Below, in pieces: positions 9,166 to 19,109 of a DNA stretch of 64,000 nucleotides. The notes under the pieces are model-generated. The model saw only the letters and a program-made list of their open reading frames with translations. It searched no databases and was not told where the DNA came from. The stretch covers positions 1-64,000 of the forward strand of contig CAIULL010000189.1 in NCBI GenBank assembly GCA_903899985.1. Reading direction: 5' to 3'. The stretch comes from an uncultured Schlesneria sp. (GTDB taxonomy: Bacteria > Planctomycetota > Planctomycetia > Planctomycetales > Planctomycetaceae). How positions within the stretch are numbered: position 1 is the first letter of the stretch; every line of letters begins with the position of its first letter. The translations under genes were made by a program, and so were the position numbers.

Positions 9166-10200
9166 ATGCAACACGGCCCGGATTGCTCGAATCGCGACGA
9201 TTTAACAGTCTCGCGACGTGAATTCGTTCAAACAGTTGGCGTGGCGGCAGCGGCTGTCGCGGCTGTTCCACATGTCGGAATGTCCGCCGAGTCGACCAAG
9301 GCAGCACCCGAATCTCTGGTCACCAAGCTTTACCATTCTTTAACACCCAACCAGAAGAAGAGCATCTGTTTCGACTGGGACCACAAGGATGATCGCGGGC
9401 TTTTGCGGATGCGTGTGTCGAATAACTGGCAGATCACGGGAGATCACAAGATTGCCAGCGGGTTCTACACAAAGGATCAGCAAGAGATCATCGAAGCCTT
9501 GTTTTGGGGGCTTTACTCACCCGACTGGCACGATCGGATCAAAAAACAATTGCAGGATGATGCGGGTGGATACGGCAAAGAACAATCGATTGCAATCTTC
9601 GGACAACCCGATACAGGAAAGTTCGAATTTGTGATGACGGGTCGGCACTTGACGATCCGGTGCGACGGGCACAGCGTTGAGCACGTTGCGTTCGGAGGAC
9701 CAATTTTCTACGGGCACGCGGCATCGGGGTTTGATGAACGGATTGGGCACCCTGGTAACGTCTATTGGTATCAGGCGCAAAAGGCGAATGGTCTGTTCCA
9801 GATGCTCGACGGAAAACAGCGAGAACAAGCGCTGGTCGAAGACGCGCCAGACGAAAGCAAAGTTCACTTTGGCGGCCCCGATGGGCGACCACAGGGAATC
9901 GTCATCAGCGAACTCTCCTCCGATCAGAAAGAGCATGCTCAGAAGGTGCTGGATGCACTGGTCGAACCTTACCGAACCACTGATCGAGACGAAGTTTTCA
10001 AGTGCCTCAAGGCTCAAGGCGGCCTCGACAAGTGTCGATTGGCATTCTACAAGTCCGACGATCTCGGTAATGACGGCGAATGGGATAACTGGCGGCTGGA
10101 AGGCCCTTCGTTCGTCTGGCATTACCGGGGAACGCCGCATGTGCACGTCTGGGTCAATGTGGCAGATAATCCAACGGTGAAGATCACAACAGGAGGTTAA
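9166..10200 (+). CDS. DUF3500-like protein with Tat signal
   Basis: VSRREFVQTVGVAAAAVAAVPHV leader; LYHSLTPNQKKSICFDWD; FEFVMTGRHLTIRCDG; VAFGGPIFYGH. Confidence 0.7.
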   Translation: MQHGPDCSNRDDLTVSRREFVQTVGVAAAAVAAVPHVGMSAESTKAAPESLVTKLYHSLTPNQKKSICFDWDHKDDRGLLRMRVSNNWQITGDHKIASGFYTKDQQEIIEALFWGLYSPDWHDRIKKQLQDDAGGYGKEQSIAIFGQPDTGKFEFVMTGRHLTIRCDGHSVEHVAFGGPIFYGHAASGFDERIGHPGNVYWYQAQKANGLFQMLDGKQREQALVEDAPDESKVHFGGPDGRPQGIVISELSSDQKEHAQKVLDALVEPYRTTDRDEVFKCLKAQGGLDKCRLAFYKSDDLGNDGEWDNWRLEGPSFVWHYRGTPHVHVWVNVADNPTVKITTGG

Positions 10201-10207
10201 CGAGAAT

Positions 10208-11035
10208 ATGACGACATCCAATCCGCTGCGCCTGCTTGTCATTGGTGCTCATCCGGATGACTGCGAGTTGAAAGCGGGCGGATTGGCGGCGCTCTATCGC
10301 GAGGCGGGACATCAGGTCAAGTACGTCAGCGTCACGAATGGCGAAGCCGGGCATCAGCGATTGAGCCCGCCCGAGCTTGCCACTGTCCGTCGCGCGGAAG
10401 CAGACGCGGTCGCTTCGTTAATGGGGATCGAATACGAAATTCTCGGCAACCGCGATGGACAGTTACAGCCAACGCTGGAGGCTCGCTTTGAATTGATCGG
10501 GCTGATCCGCCGCTATCAACCCGACTTGATCCTGACGCATCGTCCGAATGACTATCATCCCGATCATCGAGCGACCTCAACGCTCGTTTGCGATGCCGCC
10601 TATATGGTGATTGTTCCGCACATTGTTCCCGAAGTTCCCGCACTGCGGGTGAATCCGGTGATTGCATATCTGTCCGATCACTTTCAACGTCCCAGGCCGT
10701 TCCATCCAACTGTCGTTGTTGACGTGGAACCGGTTCTCGAACGAATCATTGACCAGATGGCATGCCACCGTTCCCAGTTCTTCGAATGGCTTCCGTACAC
10801 CCTTTGCCAGGAACAGACTTTTCCACGCGATGCGGCTGCTGAGCGGCAGTATGCAAGGGAGTTTTACGAACAGTTCAATGGACCTCTCGCCGATCGATAT
10901 CGGGAACTGATTGTCGAGACCTACGGTAAGAAACGCGGGAAAAAGATCCGTTGGATCGAGGCTTTTGAGCCATGTGAATACGGATCGCCACTGACAGAGG
11001 AAGCACGCAAGCGCTTGTTTCCCATGCTCCCTTGA
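10208..11035 (+). CDS. PIG-L family deacetylase (LmbE-like)
   Basis: LLVIGAHPDDCELKAGGLAALYREAGHQVKYVSVTNGEAGH and HRPNDYHPDHRATSTLV. Confidence 0.93.
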   Translation: MTTSNPLRLLVIGAHPDDCELKAGGLAALYREAGHQVKYVSVTNGEAGHQRLSPPELATVRRAEADAVASLMGIEYEILGNRDGQLQPTLEARFELIGLIRRYQPDLILTHRPNDYHPDHRATSTLVCDAAYMVIVPHIVPEVPALRVNPVIAYLSDHFQRPRPFHPTVVVDVEPVLERIIDQMACHRSQFFEWLPYTLCQEQTFPRDAAAERQYAREFYEQFNGPLADRYRELIVETYGKKRGKKIRWIEAFEPCEYGSPLTEEARKRLFPMLP

Positions 11036-11047
11036 ACGATCTCAATC

Positions 11048-12268
11048 TCATGGCTGCTTCAGATCGTTCTCGGCATTCAGCTTCTGAATCAGAGAAACTC
11101 CGCCGATTTTGACATGACCCCCGCTTAAGAAGGGGCCCGATCCGTTCGTCAGATGGTTCGCTTCGATGACGCAGGCCGTGGGATGAGGCGGGGTCGCACC
11201 GGAGGCCAGTGTGCAGAGGATCGCCGGGGCTTGCCCGTCAATTTTTCGCCAGAAACTGTTTCCTCGAATGGAAGCGGCTCGCAGACGGCCGATTGTCATG
11301 AGAGGAAAATCAAAGCCGTAAGTTCCGATATTATTTGTTTCGATGACGGCACCAAACACGGCCTGTCCCGGATGGTCGGCGAGATTCATTGCCGAACCGA
11401 TCACCAGCGGATGCTGAACATTTTCGAAATAATTACTGGCGATTCGAAGAGCATGACAGGCACCAGCACCTTCGACGTTTCCCGCGTCGGGTTGATCAAG
11501 CCGAATCCCGGAAGAGACCACCATTCCATAGACTCCCAGCTCGACAATATTCCCTTCCAGCTGGACATTAGCCGACTGCTCGATGTGGACAGCACCTCCC
11601 ACATCGCCCCCACCAATGCGACAGCTCTGGATTCTCAACTTGTTACATTGCTGATAGGCCGTTACGGCAAATCCGCCACCGCTGCAACCGATCGTGGACT
11701 CGCGAATCGTCACATTATAACTTTCGCGAAGCCTGACAGCGGCGTCCGTGTTTTTGAGACTTCGCAACCAGCAATTGTCGACCATCGCATCGACACCACT
11801 CATTAAATCGAGAACGGGATTGCCAACGTTCAATGCCGAAAGTCCGATCAATTCAATCGCACGATTCTGGGGTGTTGATCCGCTGGCCACCAGCAGTGAT
11901 TCGGAACCGTCACCCTGAATCAACGCGGGCTTACCCTGAAAGGCTCCGCCACCACGACAGGGACGATGCCCGATCAATCGCTTTCCTCCGGATTGATCAC
12001 TCCCTCCGATTTTCAGCGATCCAACGACTCGGTAAAACGAGGTCACGTCGGGAAAATGAATTTCTTCGCCGGCGTCGATCGCAGCCTGGATGGCCGCCCG
12101 ATCGTTGGTTTTGCCATCACCGACAGCGCCGAAATCAAGCACGCTGACACGACCGCCTGAAGCGGGTCGAACACCCTGACCGATTAACGGTCCGCCAAAT
12201 TGACTGTAACAAACAAGAGATAAAAAACCGGAAACGACCAATCCGAATGTCGTCATTGTTCGATTCAT
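11048..12268 (-). CDS. Right-handed beta-helix / pectate-lyase-superfamily secreted protein
   Basis: VSVLDFGAVGDGKTNDRAAIQAAIDAG motif; repeated short beta-helix-like turns; signal peptide. Confidence 0.85.
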   Translation of the reverse strand: MNRTMTTFGLVVSGFLSLVCYSQFGGPLIGQGVRPASGGRVSVLDFGAVGDGKTNDRAAIQAAIDAGEEIHFPDVTSFYRVVGSLKIGGSDQSGGKRLIGHRPCRGGGAFQGKPALIQGDGSESLLVASGSTPQNRAIELIGLSALNVGNPVLDLMSGVDAMVDNCWLRSLKNTDAAVRLRESYNVTIRESTIGCSGGGFAVTAYQQCNKLRIQSCRIGGGDVGGAVHIEQSANVQLEGNIVELGVYGMVVSSGIRLDQPDAGNVEGAGACHALRIASNYFENVQHPLVIGSAMNLADHPGQAVFGAVIETNNIGTYGFDFPLMTIGRLRAASIRGNSFWRKIDGQAPAILCTLASGATPPHPTACVIEANHLTNGSGPFLSGGHVKIGGVSLIQKLNAENDLKQP

Positions 12269-12422
12269 GTTCCTCTTTCGAAAAGATAACCGGTTCCAGC
12301 GTGATACGACGAATTGAGGCTCGAATTCGCCTCAAAAAAAATGTCGATCACTGAGCGTAGCGAGTCAGTCGAAAACGTCATATCTTCGCAGTACTTCTAA
12401 ATTTTAAACCGGAGAACTTACG

Positions 12423-13214
12423 ATGACTGACACCCTGTTTTCTGTCGCTGATGCCGTGGTCCTTGTCTCGGGCGGAAGTCGTGGAATTGGTCGAGCCCTG
12501 GCCGAAGGTTTTGCTGAACGAGGCGCCCATGTCACCATTACCGGACGCGATGCGCAATCGCTTCAACAGACAGCGAGTGAAATCTCGAAAGGAAAGTATC
12601 CGGTGGACTACATCGTCTGCGATGTTGCACAGCCGGACGAGATTCCCCGAATGGTCGACGCCGCTGTGAAAAAGGCTGGCAAGATCGATTGCCTGCTGAA
12701 CGTCGCGGGAGTCAACGTCCGCAAACGTGTCGAGCAATACACCGTTGCAGAATTTGATGGGATTCTCAACATCAATTTGAAAGGAGCGTTTCTCGTTGCA
12801 CAGGAAGTCGGACGTCGATTGATCGCTCAGAAGACGGGTGGTTCGATCATCAATATTGACTCGTTGAATTCATTTCGTCCTCTCAAGGGGGTTCAGCCTT
12901 ATGCCATGAGCAAGGCGGCGATTTCCGCAATGACTCGTGGCATGGCGATGGAATGGGGTGAACATCAAATCCGCGTGAACGCCATTGCCCCCGGCTTCAT
13001 TTTAACCGACCTGACGAAGAAGCTGTGGTCCGATCCGAAGATGCAGGAATGGAACGACGCAAACTGTCCATTAAAACGCCTGGGCCAGACTGAAGATCTG
13101 GTTGGCACCGCGATTTTTCTGGCAAGCGACGCCGCCAAATTTTTGACGGGACAGGTGATTTACGTCGACGGAGGAATGACGTGCGGGATGCAATGGCCGA
13201 TCCCTCTTTCGTAA
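12423..13214 (+). CDS. SDR family NAD(P)-dependent oxidoreductase
   Basis: VLVSGGSRGIGRALAEGFAERGAHVTITGR (TGxxxGIG-like), YAMSKAAISAMTRGMAMEW (YxxxK), FLTGQVIYVDGGMT. Confidence 0.95.
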   Translation: MTDTLFSVADAVVLVSGGSRGIGRALAEGFAERGAHVTITGRDAQSLQQTASEISKGKYPVDYIVCDVAQPDEIPRMVDAAVKKAGKIDCLLNVAGVNVRKRVEQYTVAEFDGILNINLKGAFLVAQEVGRRLIAQKTGGSIINIDSLNSFRPLKGVQPYAMSKAAISAMTRGMAMEWGEHQIRVNAIAPGFILTDLTKKLWSDPKMQEWNDANCPLKRLGQTEDLVGTAIFLASDAAKFLTGQVIYVDGGMTCGMQWPIPLS

Positions 13215-13345
13215 TGGCAGAGAATGTCGCGGGCTGACGCTGTCGAGGACGGGCAATCGTTCATCTCGAATCGACAGTGTTTTAACTTCGATCACCCGGG
13301 CCAGATTCCGAATTCAGGAGCTCAGCGACCTTCACACGGTTTCGA

Positions 13346-14263
13346 TCAGGGGGAGGAATGAGGTGCTGCGGGAACGCCAGGGCGTTTTCGGGCTTGCTTA
13401 GGTGTCGCAGCGGTCTGTTTGGGTGTGATCGCACCCGACTTGAGCACTTTTCGTTTGCGTTTCTGAGGGGTCGTATCCAGGTGCGAACCAGACTCCGAAA
13501 TGCCGACCGGTTCTGTTGAGTCTTCATCAGGCTCTTCCGTGGTAATCTCCGTCCCTTCGATCTCTCCCTTGGCATCGTATTTTGTGACGATGGTTTTGGT
13601 CGGGACCGGGTCGAGTTCACTCGTCGAGAGTTGCAACACGGTCATCGTAAATCGAGAGAGCCCTTCAACCCCGTCTGGAAGTACCCAGACATAGGTTTTC
13701 TGGTAGTGAGCTACGTAGCAAGCGTCGTTGGGAACATCCGATTTACACCCGAAAAAAAACCATCCTGTCGGAATCGCACAATCGAGTTGTTCTGGTTCAC
13801 TCGGAATAAAACCATCCAGTGTCTTGAGGCAATCGTCGCAATTGGAACACTGGGGTCCTCCCACCAGAATCTGGAATGCGCAGCGAATCCGGCGAACTTT
13901 TTCGATGTCGGTCACCGGTGTCATTGTCCAGTTTTCGGTCAGATTGTGTGTGACGTTGGGGTTAACGATCATATTGAAAATCGGAAAACCACCAATTTGC
14001 TGGAACGACCCAATGGTGGGTGAATACGTTCCGACCCCGCCCAGACTCCCCTGGTCTGAGACAAGTACGTTGCCGCTGTTGACAACCGCCACGGAGGGCA
14101 ACGTTGACGAATTACAGACAAACCGCGCCACGTTCTCAAGCACCTGCTGATAATTCAAGTCAGCGAGAGTGGCGGCCGTCTGCTGCGTATGGTCCTGCAA
14201 TGCAAGGTGTGTTCGGCAGCCCGAAATGACCACGAGAATCAGCAATGGGATCGCCAGACGCAT
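13346..14263 (-). CDS. Hypothetical lipoprotein
   Basis: MRLAIPLLILVVISGCRTHLALQ lipobox; several Cys residues (CSNCDDC); no recognised domain. Confidence 0.65.
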   Translation of the reverse strand: MRLAIPLLILVVISGCRTHLALQDHTQQTAATLADLNYQQVLENVARFVCNSSTLPSVAVVNSGNVLVSDQGSLGGVGTYSPTIGSFQQIGGFPIFNMIVNPNVTHNLTENWTMTPVTDIEKVRRIRCAFQILVGGPQCSNCDDCLKTLDGFIPSEPEQLDCAIPTGWFFFGCKSDVPNDACYVAHYQKTYVWVLPDGVEGLSRFTMTVLQLSTSELDPVPTKTIVTKYDAKGEIEGTEITTEEPDEDSTEPVGISESGSHLDTTPQKRKRKVLKSGAITPKQTAATPKQARKRPGVPAAPHSSP

Positions 14264-15006
14264 CCCTTATCCTCGACGAAAGTTCGTAAATGGTCAGGTG
14301 TTAAAAGTGCGCAAAACACCTAATGCGAGTCGGACCTTAACGGTTATATCGGTTATGCAGGGTCTGCACCTTGAGCATTTGGGAGCGAAAGGCACCAACA
14401 CAAGAACTGAGGGTGTTTCAATTCACGCGAAATCGTGATCTGCGATCAACTTAAGTTTCATTCCCCGTCGGAAATCTGATCAACAAGAGTGAGCGATTTT
14501 CGCTTTGGGAGACTCCGTTCGATGTTGGCTGATGACACCGCTTTGGAGCGTATTTTCATGCCAAAATCTCAATTTTACGTTTTTTGGGAACTTGTTTGCC
14601 GGATTCTTCGTCGAATTTCAGTAGAATCGAATCGCCGCATCGGGACTTTTCACAGAGGTTCGCCCACCGAACGAACCGTCTTCAAAAAGACCCGTTGAAT
14701 CGATGACCTTTTTTCTGTCCCCCTTCCCGGACGGTATAATTGGCACTCAATCGGCGATGGTCCTTTGATTGATCCCGTTCTTCTGGTTGACTTTGCTGCA
14801 ATTCGTAAGTATCTCTTGATCTGGTAGTTTGGTTATAATCCTGGCTCGTTCTGCGCTCGTCCGTTCTGTTGTTTCATCAGCAGTTTGCTTTCGTGTCAAT
14901 TCGTTAAAAATCATTTCCCCTTGAGATTTGAACGTCGCGTGAAGACGTTCCGGTCGAGGTGGATTCAATAGGCGATCGTTCGTCCCCCTGTGAGAAAGAT
15001 TCAATC

Positions 15007-17262
15007 ATGGCAGAAACTCAGGCGGCTTGGGGAATTGAAATCGGTCAGGCCGGTCTGAAGGCGATCAAGTTACGTTATGCAGAAGCAGCTCAGCAGGTTG
15101 TTGCTGTGGCATTTGATTACGTGCCACACGCGAAATTGCTCAACCAACCTGATGCGGTTCCCGACGAACTGATCCGTCAGGCGCTCGACACGTTTCTGTC
15201 TCGAAATCCGATCGGCTCTGATCTGGTGGCAATCAGCCTGCCCGGACAGAACGCCCTGGCGAAGTTCATCCAGTTACCCCCGGTCGAACAGAGTAAAGTT
15301 GCCGAAATCGTGAAATACGAAGCTCGGCAACAGATCCCTTTCCCGCTGGAAGAGGTGATCTGGGACTTCCAGGCGTTGGGTGGCGGAATCGAAGAAAGTG
15401 GCTATCTGCTGGATGGCGAAGTCGGCCTGTTCGCGATGAAACGCGAGCAAGTTCAACATCATCTGCAACCGTTTATTAATCGCAAGGTGGAAGTCGAACT
15501 GATCCAGATCGCTCCGCTGTCACTCTACAACTTCTTGTGCTACGACCGGCTTGGTTACCGTAAAAATCAGCCCCGTGAAGCGAGCGAAGACTATTCGGTT
15601 GTCGTCGACATGGGTTCCGATGCGACGACGTTGATGGTCACCAACGGAAAGAAGATCTGGATTCGCAACATGCCTGTGGGAGGAAACCATTTCACCCGGG
15701 CACTGACAAAAGAAATGAAGCTGACGTTCGCCAAGGCTGAGCATTTGAAATGCAATGCGACGAAGTCACCTGATCCGCGAGCCGTATTTCAGGCGTTGCG
15801 CCCCGTTTTCAACGATTATGTCGCAGAAATTCAGCGGTCGATCGGATTCTTCTCCAGCGTGAATCGCAGCGCGAAGATTTCGCGGCTGGTCGGTGTCGGA
15901 AATGGATTCCGGCTGGCCGGTTTGCAGAAGTTCCTGCAACAGAATCTGCAATATGATGTCGAACGCGTGGATACTTTCCAGGCTTTGGTCGGGGACAACG
16001 TGCTGAATGCACCGTTGTTCCAGGACAACCTGCTGACGTTCTGCGTACCTTACGGACTGGCACTTCAATGTCTGAAGCTCACCGACATTCATACAACGTT
16101 GTTGCCTCCTGAAATCGCGATCGCCCGCAAGATTCGTCGGAAGAAGCCTTGGGCGGTGGCAACAGCGGCGACGTTACTGCTGGGACTGGCGACATCCGCA
16201 GCAGGGTTCGGCAATGTCTTGCAGTCGGTCAGCACGTCCCGATTCGGCGAAGCCGAGGCCGAGGCCGAAAAGATCGCTGGCGAAGCGAAAAAACTGGCGG
16301 CGGATTATGCGGGCCAGGAAGGTAAAAACAAAACGCTGAAGGATTCGGGGCTGCTTCTCGTCAATGCCTTAGATCGGCGCGAATATTGGCTGGAGGTTTA
16401 CAAGGCGATTGACGAATGCCTTCCGCGAGATACCGATAATCGACTGGACGAAAGCGAACTGGCCAAACTGGACCGGATTTCAATTCGCAGTATCACAACG
16501 AAGGGCTATTCGAATCTGGGCGACTGGTTTAATGAAGCGGATATTGCCCGGGCAGACGGTCCTGCGAAACTCTACTCGCGTGAAGATAAAGATCCCGAAC
16601 AGGTGGCAAAATTCCCGGATAAGATCACCAAGCCCGAATACGAAATTAACGATCGATCAGTGGCTCCGACGGGTGCTGGATTTGTTTTCACGTTGCATGG
16701 TGTGCATTACCACCATGAAGAAAAAAATCCCAAAGGCAAAGGGGCAACTTACGTTGATGAAAAGTTCCTCAAGAATCTACAAAGCTGGACGGTCAAACGA
16801 GAGGACGCGAATGGCGGCCCACCGATTGAAACACCTGTGCGGCTGATTGGAATTACGCACGCGACATTGCCCGAAGCAACAGCGTCGACGCCAATCCCGT
16901 TCTATCCAGGCCGAAAATCAGGTTCTATTTCGGGTCGACCCGCCTCTGGCCTGGGTGGCATGGCATCGTCCTTAGGAAGCGGGGGTGCGTCCGGATATAC
17001 ACCACCGGGCTTTGCTGGTGCAACACCCGGTTTCCCCGGCAGTGGACCAGGCTTCCCACCCGGGGGAGCTCAACGCCCCGGGAGTGAAGAAGGACCAGAC
17101 AAACCGATTATTCTTCAGCGGACGGTCTTTACCGTTGTGTTTGCGTGGAAGCCAACTCCCGTGTCAGAGCGAAAGCCATGGCCCGTCGAACAGCCCGCGG
17201 CTGGTGCGGCTCCTGCCGACGGGATGCTCGCTCCCACGAATCCACCCGGCGGTGCTCACTGA
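15007..17262 (+). CDS. pilM: PilM-like ATPase fused to a PilN-like bitopic region (type IV pilus-type assembly)
   Basis: WGIEIGQAGLKAIKLRYAE, ISLPGQNALAKFIQLPPVEQSKVAEIVKYEARQQIPFPLEEVIWDFQ and VVDMGSDATTLMV are PilM signatures; followed by TTLLPPEIAIARKIRRKKPWAVATAATLLLGLATSAAG (LLP motif + TM) and a long periplasmic tail. Confidence 0.9.
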   Translation: MAETQAAWGIEIGQAGLKAIKLRYAEAAQQVVAVAFDYVPHAKLLNQPDAVPDELIRQALDTFLSRNPIGSDLVAISLPGQNALAKFIQLPPVEQSKVAEIVKYEARQQIPFPLEEVIWDFQALGGGIEESGYLLDGEVGLFAMKREQVQHHLQPFINRKVEVELIQIAPLSLYNFLCYDRLGYRKNQPREASEDYSVVVDMGSDATTLMVTNGKKIWIRNMPVGGNHFTRALTKEMKLTFAKAEHLKCNATKSPDPRAVFQALRPVFNDYVAEIQRSIGFFSSVNRSAKISRLVGVGNGFRLAGLQKFLQQNLQYDVERVDTFQALVGDNVLNAPLFQDNLLTFCVPYGLALQCLKLTDIHTTLLPPEIAIARKIRRKKPWAVATAATLLLGLATSAAGFGNVLQSVSTSRFGEAEAEAEKIAGEAKKLAADYAGQEGKNKTLKDSGLLLVNALDRREYWLEVYKAIDECLPRDTDNRLDESELAKLDRISIRSITTKGYSNLGDWFNEADIARADGPAKLYSREDKDPEQVAKFPDKITKPEYEINDRSVAPTGAGFVFTLHGVHYHHEEKNPKGKGATYVDEKFLKNLQSWTVKREDANGGPPIETPVRLIGITHATLPEATASTPIPFYPGRKSGSISGRPASGLGGMASSLGSGGASGYTPPGFAGATPGFPGSGPGFPPGGAQRPGSEEGPDKPIILQRTVFTVVFAWKPTPVSERKPWPVEQPAAGAAPADGMLAPTNPPGGAH

Positions 17263-17338
17263 TCTTCGTCGCCTCACGAAACACGATTTATTCAAAATAT
17301 CATAAGACAGACAGCAGAATTTTCTGAAAGGCCATACC

Positions 17339-19039
17339 ATGGAAGCCCTCGAACCCGTACTGAAACAGAAGTTTTGGATTCTGCTGGGCATGGGTATTTT
17401 GATGACGTTCATCGGCTGGTGGATGGCCACTGGTCAGATCGCTCAGGCCATCACCGAGCGGAAGACCAAGATTGAAGCAGCGGAAAGCAGCATCCCGAAA
17501 GGGGATATCCCGAACGACAATTGGACGAAGCGGCTGTCTGAAGTCAATGACCGGCAGGATAATTCGATCAAGCAAACACAACTTGGCTTGTGGAAGCGCC
17601 AACTCGAACGAATGGAATTGCCGCAAGGCCTGGCAAAGGTCGAGTACCAGGGAACATTTCAGAATGCTGACCGGGAACTGTTTCGCGATGCCTACGTCGA
17701 CGAAGTTCGTAAAGTCTGGAAGATGCTGAACCCCATGGATGTTGATGGGACTGGTGTCGTCAAATTCTCGCTGAACCAGATGTTCAAAGTCATGAATCAG
17801 AGGCCCTGGATCGTGGCCCCGCCAAAATCGGAAATTATCTGGGAGGTGATGGAAGACCTTTGGCTTTTAGAAGGCCTGTTCCAGTCGATCGCCGAAGTCA
17901 ATGGTGGTCCACAAGCGAGTCGGACTGAGGCCGTGATCCATCAGATCGACAAACTCGAACTCCGCGGCGGTGGCGACAAGGTTGCCTCGGGTGGTGGTGG
18001 TGGAGCTGGTGGTGGTGGCATGGGTAACGACATGATGATGGGTGGAGCCGGAGCCATGGGAATGGGCATGGGTGGACCACCGCGAGGTTATTCTGGTGGC
18101 GATATGATCGGTGCTGGAGCAGGAGGTGGTGCCGTGGCCAGCCTGCCAGTCATTTCGGCCGAATTTGACCCGAAGGAAGAGTTCGGAGATGACGGAAGTG
18201 GATCAGGAGCCACTTATGGTGGCGGCGGTTTTGGCGGAGGCGGCAATAACATGGGCGCGATGGGAATGGGCGGTAGCGGCGTTCCCGATGCAACCACTGA
18301 ACGAGCGGTAAAGCGATATGTGAGTAATGAAGAACGTTTGCCGTATAAAACTCGAGGGTTTTATATATCTGTAAAAATGGACCATCGACGAATTCCTCAG
18401 TTCCTCGCAGAACTCACGGCAAACGACAAATCGGTCTGGCCGGTTGAAATTCTTCGAGTCCAGATGTCGCGCCTTCACGAATCAGACAGTCCTGGCTCCA
18501 CCATGGGCGGCGGTTTAATGGGGGGTGGCATGGATTACGGTAACCGAATGCCACCGGGACAAGGTTCCATGGGACTGGGGGGCATGCCGCTCCCTGGCGG
18601 CGCTGATGATGGATTGTCTGGTTTTACCGAGTCCTCTACGGGCCCGGCAGCAGGCTCAGCAGCAACTCTTTTACAGCAAAAGGTGGCAGCAGAGTTGTTG
18701 GATATCGCCATAAAAGACCCTTATATGGCTCAAGTCACTGTTTGTGGCGTTTTCACCATGTACCGCAAGGTTGAACAACCAAAGGTCGAGCCTCCCGTAG
18801 AAACCAAGCCGGCCACGCCAGCTGAAGCGACCGAAGAAGCGTCCAGCCCTGACGCCAAGGGAGCTGTGGCGACTGACGAGAAAACAGGCAATGAAACTGA
18901 CCCACAAACGGCTGCTGAACCAGCGACGGCACCAGCCATGCAAGGGGACGAGCCTGCTGGTTCAGAACCGGCGAGCGAATTCGGTGAACGATCTGAATCG
19001 CCACCAGCAAAAACGAATAATGAGAACGACGAGAAGTAG
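17339..19039 (+). CDS. Bitopic membrane protein with Gly/Met-rich disordered regions; possible PilO-like role
   Basis: N-terminal TM KFWILLGMGILMTFIGWWMA; GGGMGNDMMMGGAGAMGMGMGG tracts; directly downstream of pilM. Confidence 0.6.
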   Translation: MEALEPVLKQKFWILLGMGILMTFIGWWMATGQIAQAITERKTKIEAAESSIPKGDIPNDNWTKRLSEVNDRQDNSIKQTQLGLWKRQLERMELPQGLAKVEYQGTFQNADRELFRDAYVDEVRKVWKMLNPMDVDGTGVVKFSLNQMFKVMNQRPWIVAPPKSEIIWEVMEDLWLLEGLFQSIAEVNGGPQASRTEAVIHQIDKLELRGGGDKVASGGGGGAGGGGMGNDMMMGGAGAMGMGMGGPPRGYSGGDMIGAGAGGGAVASLPVISAEFDPKEEFGDDGSGSGATYGGGGFGGGGNNMGAMGMGGSGVPDATTERAVKRYVSNEERLPYKTRGFYISVKMDHRRIPQFLAELTANDKSVWPVEILRVQMSRLHESDSPGSTMGGGLMGGGMDYGNRMPPGQGSMGLGGMPLPGGADDGLSGFTESSTGPAAGSAATLLQQKVAAELLDIAIKDPYMAQVTVCGVFTMYRKVEQPKVEPPVETKPATPAEATEEASSPDAKGAVATDEKTGNETDPQTAAEPATAPAMQGDEPAGSEPASEFGERSESPPAKTNNENDEK

Positions 19040-19109
19040 TGCTGTATTTGGATGAGTCGATTTCCGGTCCGCAAATTCTCTGCCGTCTTAAAGACGGAGG
19101 ACACTGATT

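Noticed and set aside
9517-10242. Long antisense ORFs such as 3072-3680, 9517-10242 and 26283-26504
   Set aside because: They lie opposite well-supported genes with clear protein motifs; typical shadow ORFs in GC-rich sequence.
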